Below are positions 4,611 to 5,152 of a stretch of DNA of 5,152 bases, in pieces (the first letter of the stretch is position 1; every line of letters starts with the position of its first letter). Under the pieces are notes generated by a model that was not told where the DNA came from, searched no databases, and saw nothing but the letters and a program-made list of their open reading frames with translations. The position numbers were made by a program, and so were the translations under genes. Location of the stretch: contig JADMKR010000087.1 in NCBI GenBank assembly GCA_015478765.1, forward strand, positions 1-5,152. The letters run 5' to 3'. The DNA comes from Flavobacterium sp. GTDB taxonomy: Bacteria; Bacteroidota; Bacteroidia; Flavobacteriales; Flavobacteriaceae.

Positions 4611-4616
4611 TTATAC
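4522..4616 (+). repeat. attC-like recombination repeat C
   Basis: The left core is ACATAAC (4522-4528), followed by 6 unpaired bases (4529-4534). Arms 4535-4553 and 4589-4607 pair over all 19 positions (17 Watson-Crick, 2 G-T). Then come 2 bases and right core GTTATAC (4610-4616). The loop is only 35 bases and can form an inner hairpin, ATTTTC (4554-4559) with GAAAAT (4565-4570). The left core is the exact complement of the right core of repeat B and mismatches its own right core. It lies 6 bases after the stop of the membrane protein gene. It shares ATAGGCGA and GCGGATTTT with repeat B. The likely crossover point is after G4610. Confidence 0.75.
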
Positions 4617-5152
4617 GACGTAGTAATTTAATAAAACAAGCATGGAAACTATAAATATTAGGAAAGGAATAGGATCTCATCAATCTGCTAAAATGCTAAA
4701 AGATGAATGGCTTACGCCGCCTGAAATAATAAAATCATTAGGAGATTTTGATTTAGATCCTTGTAGTCCAATTAACAGACCTTGGAATACAGCAAAAAAA
4801 CATTTCACTATTAATGATAATGGACTAATTCAAGACTGGGAAGGTCGTGTTTGGTGTAATCCACCTTATGGACTTGAAGCAAGTAAGTGGCTTTCAAAAT
4901 TAGCAGAACACGACAACGGAATTGCTCTAATATTCGCTCGAACGGAAACGAAAATGTTTTTTGAGTATGTATGGAATAATGCAGATGCTGTATTATTTAT
5001 TGAGGGAAGATTGCATTTTCATCACGTTGATGGATCAAGAGCAAAAGCTAATGCAGGCGCACCAAGTGTATTAATAGCTTACGGAATAGAGAATGCAAAA
5101 ATCTTAAAAAATTGCAAGATCAAAGGTAAGTTTATTCAATTAACGGCTGGTT
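4611..5152 (+). mobile_element. gene cassette 3 (adenine methyltransferase), right end outside window
   Basis: It begins at the predicted crossover in repeat C and runs off the window. Its start core is GTTATAC followed by GACG. If the cassette model is right, its own repeat, just after the methyltransferase stop, should have a left core CGTCGTATAAC, which is the complement of bases 4610-4620. The TAACGG at 5141-5146 is inside the coding frame and lacks this match, so it is not the repeat. The DNA is clearly A/T-rich. Confidence 0.5.
4642..5152 (+). CDS. phage-type DNA N6-adenine methyltransferase (3' truncated by window edge)
   Basis: The frame is open from ATG 4642 to the window edge (170 residues), close to the usual full length of the phage Dam family (PF05869 type). 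Landmarks in order are DEWLTPPEIIKSLG (21-34), FDLDPCSP (36-43), the catalytic motif IV NPPY (73-76) in WCNPPYG, a segment IALIFARTETKMFFEYVW (94-111), and the late block EGRLHFHHVDG ... APSVLIAYG (121-148). It transfers a methyl group from S-adenosylmethionine to adenine N6 in DNA. In phages such enzymes protect against host restriction or alter regulation. The site specificity cannot be read. No restriction enzyme is nearby. The start has an A-rich leader and lies 31 bases after the cassette junction. It is A/T-rich relative to the phage operon. Confidence 0.9.
   Translation, partial: METINIRKGIGSHQSAKMLKDEWLTPPEIIKSLGDFDLDPCSPINRPWNTAKKHFTINDNGLIQDWEGRVWCNPPYGLEASKWLSKLAEHDNGIALIFARTETKMFFEYVWNNADAVLFIEGRLHFHHVDGSRAKANAGAPSVLIAYGIENAKILKNCKIKGKFIQLTAG

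Noticed and set aside
3507..4616. CRISPR array
   Set aside because: There are only three diverged repeats, 95-132 bp long and separated by whole genes; nothing resembles short direct repeats with unique spacers.
4463..4654. 63-aa plus-strand frame across repeat C
   Set aside because: It overlaps the membrane protein tail and reads through both arms of the structured repeat into the methyltransferase start; not a plausible gene.
5141..5146. TAACGG near the right edge as a fourth attC-like repeat
   Set aside because: It is within the open methyltransferase frame, is not preceded by the predicted GTATAAC core and is not followed by an ATAGGCGA arm in the window.

Overview
The window looks like the early region of a bacteriophage or prophage of a Bacteroidota host, probably a transposable (Mu-like) one. 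The basis for this is: short, tightly packed, same-strand genes; a DUF3164-type protein; a small LTxIF-LK/PLW membrane protein; a Gp16/GemA-position protein; a DUF4406 protein; a replication-organiser-like protein; and A/T-rich leaders before start codons with no clear Shine-Dalgarno, as is usual in Bacteroidota. No transposase, integrase or structural gene lies in the window, so phage type and host are inferred.

Layout. Bases 1-1533 hold the tail of an unidentified gene, an unknown 105-aa protein, a DUF3164-like protein and two small membrane proteins; most of these genes overlap. Bases 1534-1628 are a short, strongly structured non-coding gap with two hairpins, one resembling a tRNA acceptor plus T-arm. 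Bases 1629-3512 form one six-gene operon joined by ATGA overlaps or gaps of 1-2 bases: a Gp16-position protein, a 44-aa Cys-rich protein, an unknown 114-aa protein, DUF4406, an unknown 106-aa protein and a replication-like protein.

From about 3510 to the right edge the architecture and base composition change. DNA becomes A/T-richer and genes become isolated single ORFs (DUF1643; a 74-aa membrane protein; a phage-type N6-adenine DNA methyltransferase cut by the window edge). Each is separated from the next by a structured repeat of about 95-132 bp. The three repeats (A 3507-3637, B 4132-4263, C 4522-4616) share one plan: a left core ending in AAC, 6 unpaired bases, a 16-19 bp stem containing ATAGGCGA, a variable loop, the other stem arm, 2 unpaired bases, then a right core GTTATRN. 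This closely parallels integron attC recombination sites. The left core of each repeat is complementary not to its own right core but to the core at the start of the preceding unit: CTATAAC of B matches GTTATAG of A, and ACATAAC of C matches GTTATGT of B, with extended complementarity of 15-17 positions. That is the expected signature of gene cassettes that were once circles and were inserted one after another. The right part is therefore best read as an attC-like cassette array attached to the end of a phage early operon, with no recombinase visible. This is the main discovery candidate of the window.

The phage genes on the left probably serve early replication and host takeover. The cassettes carry accessory functions, including DNA modification. 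The DUF1643 reading frame is odd because its only good start codon lies in the preceding repeat, outside its own cassette.
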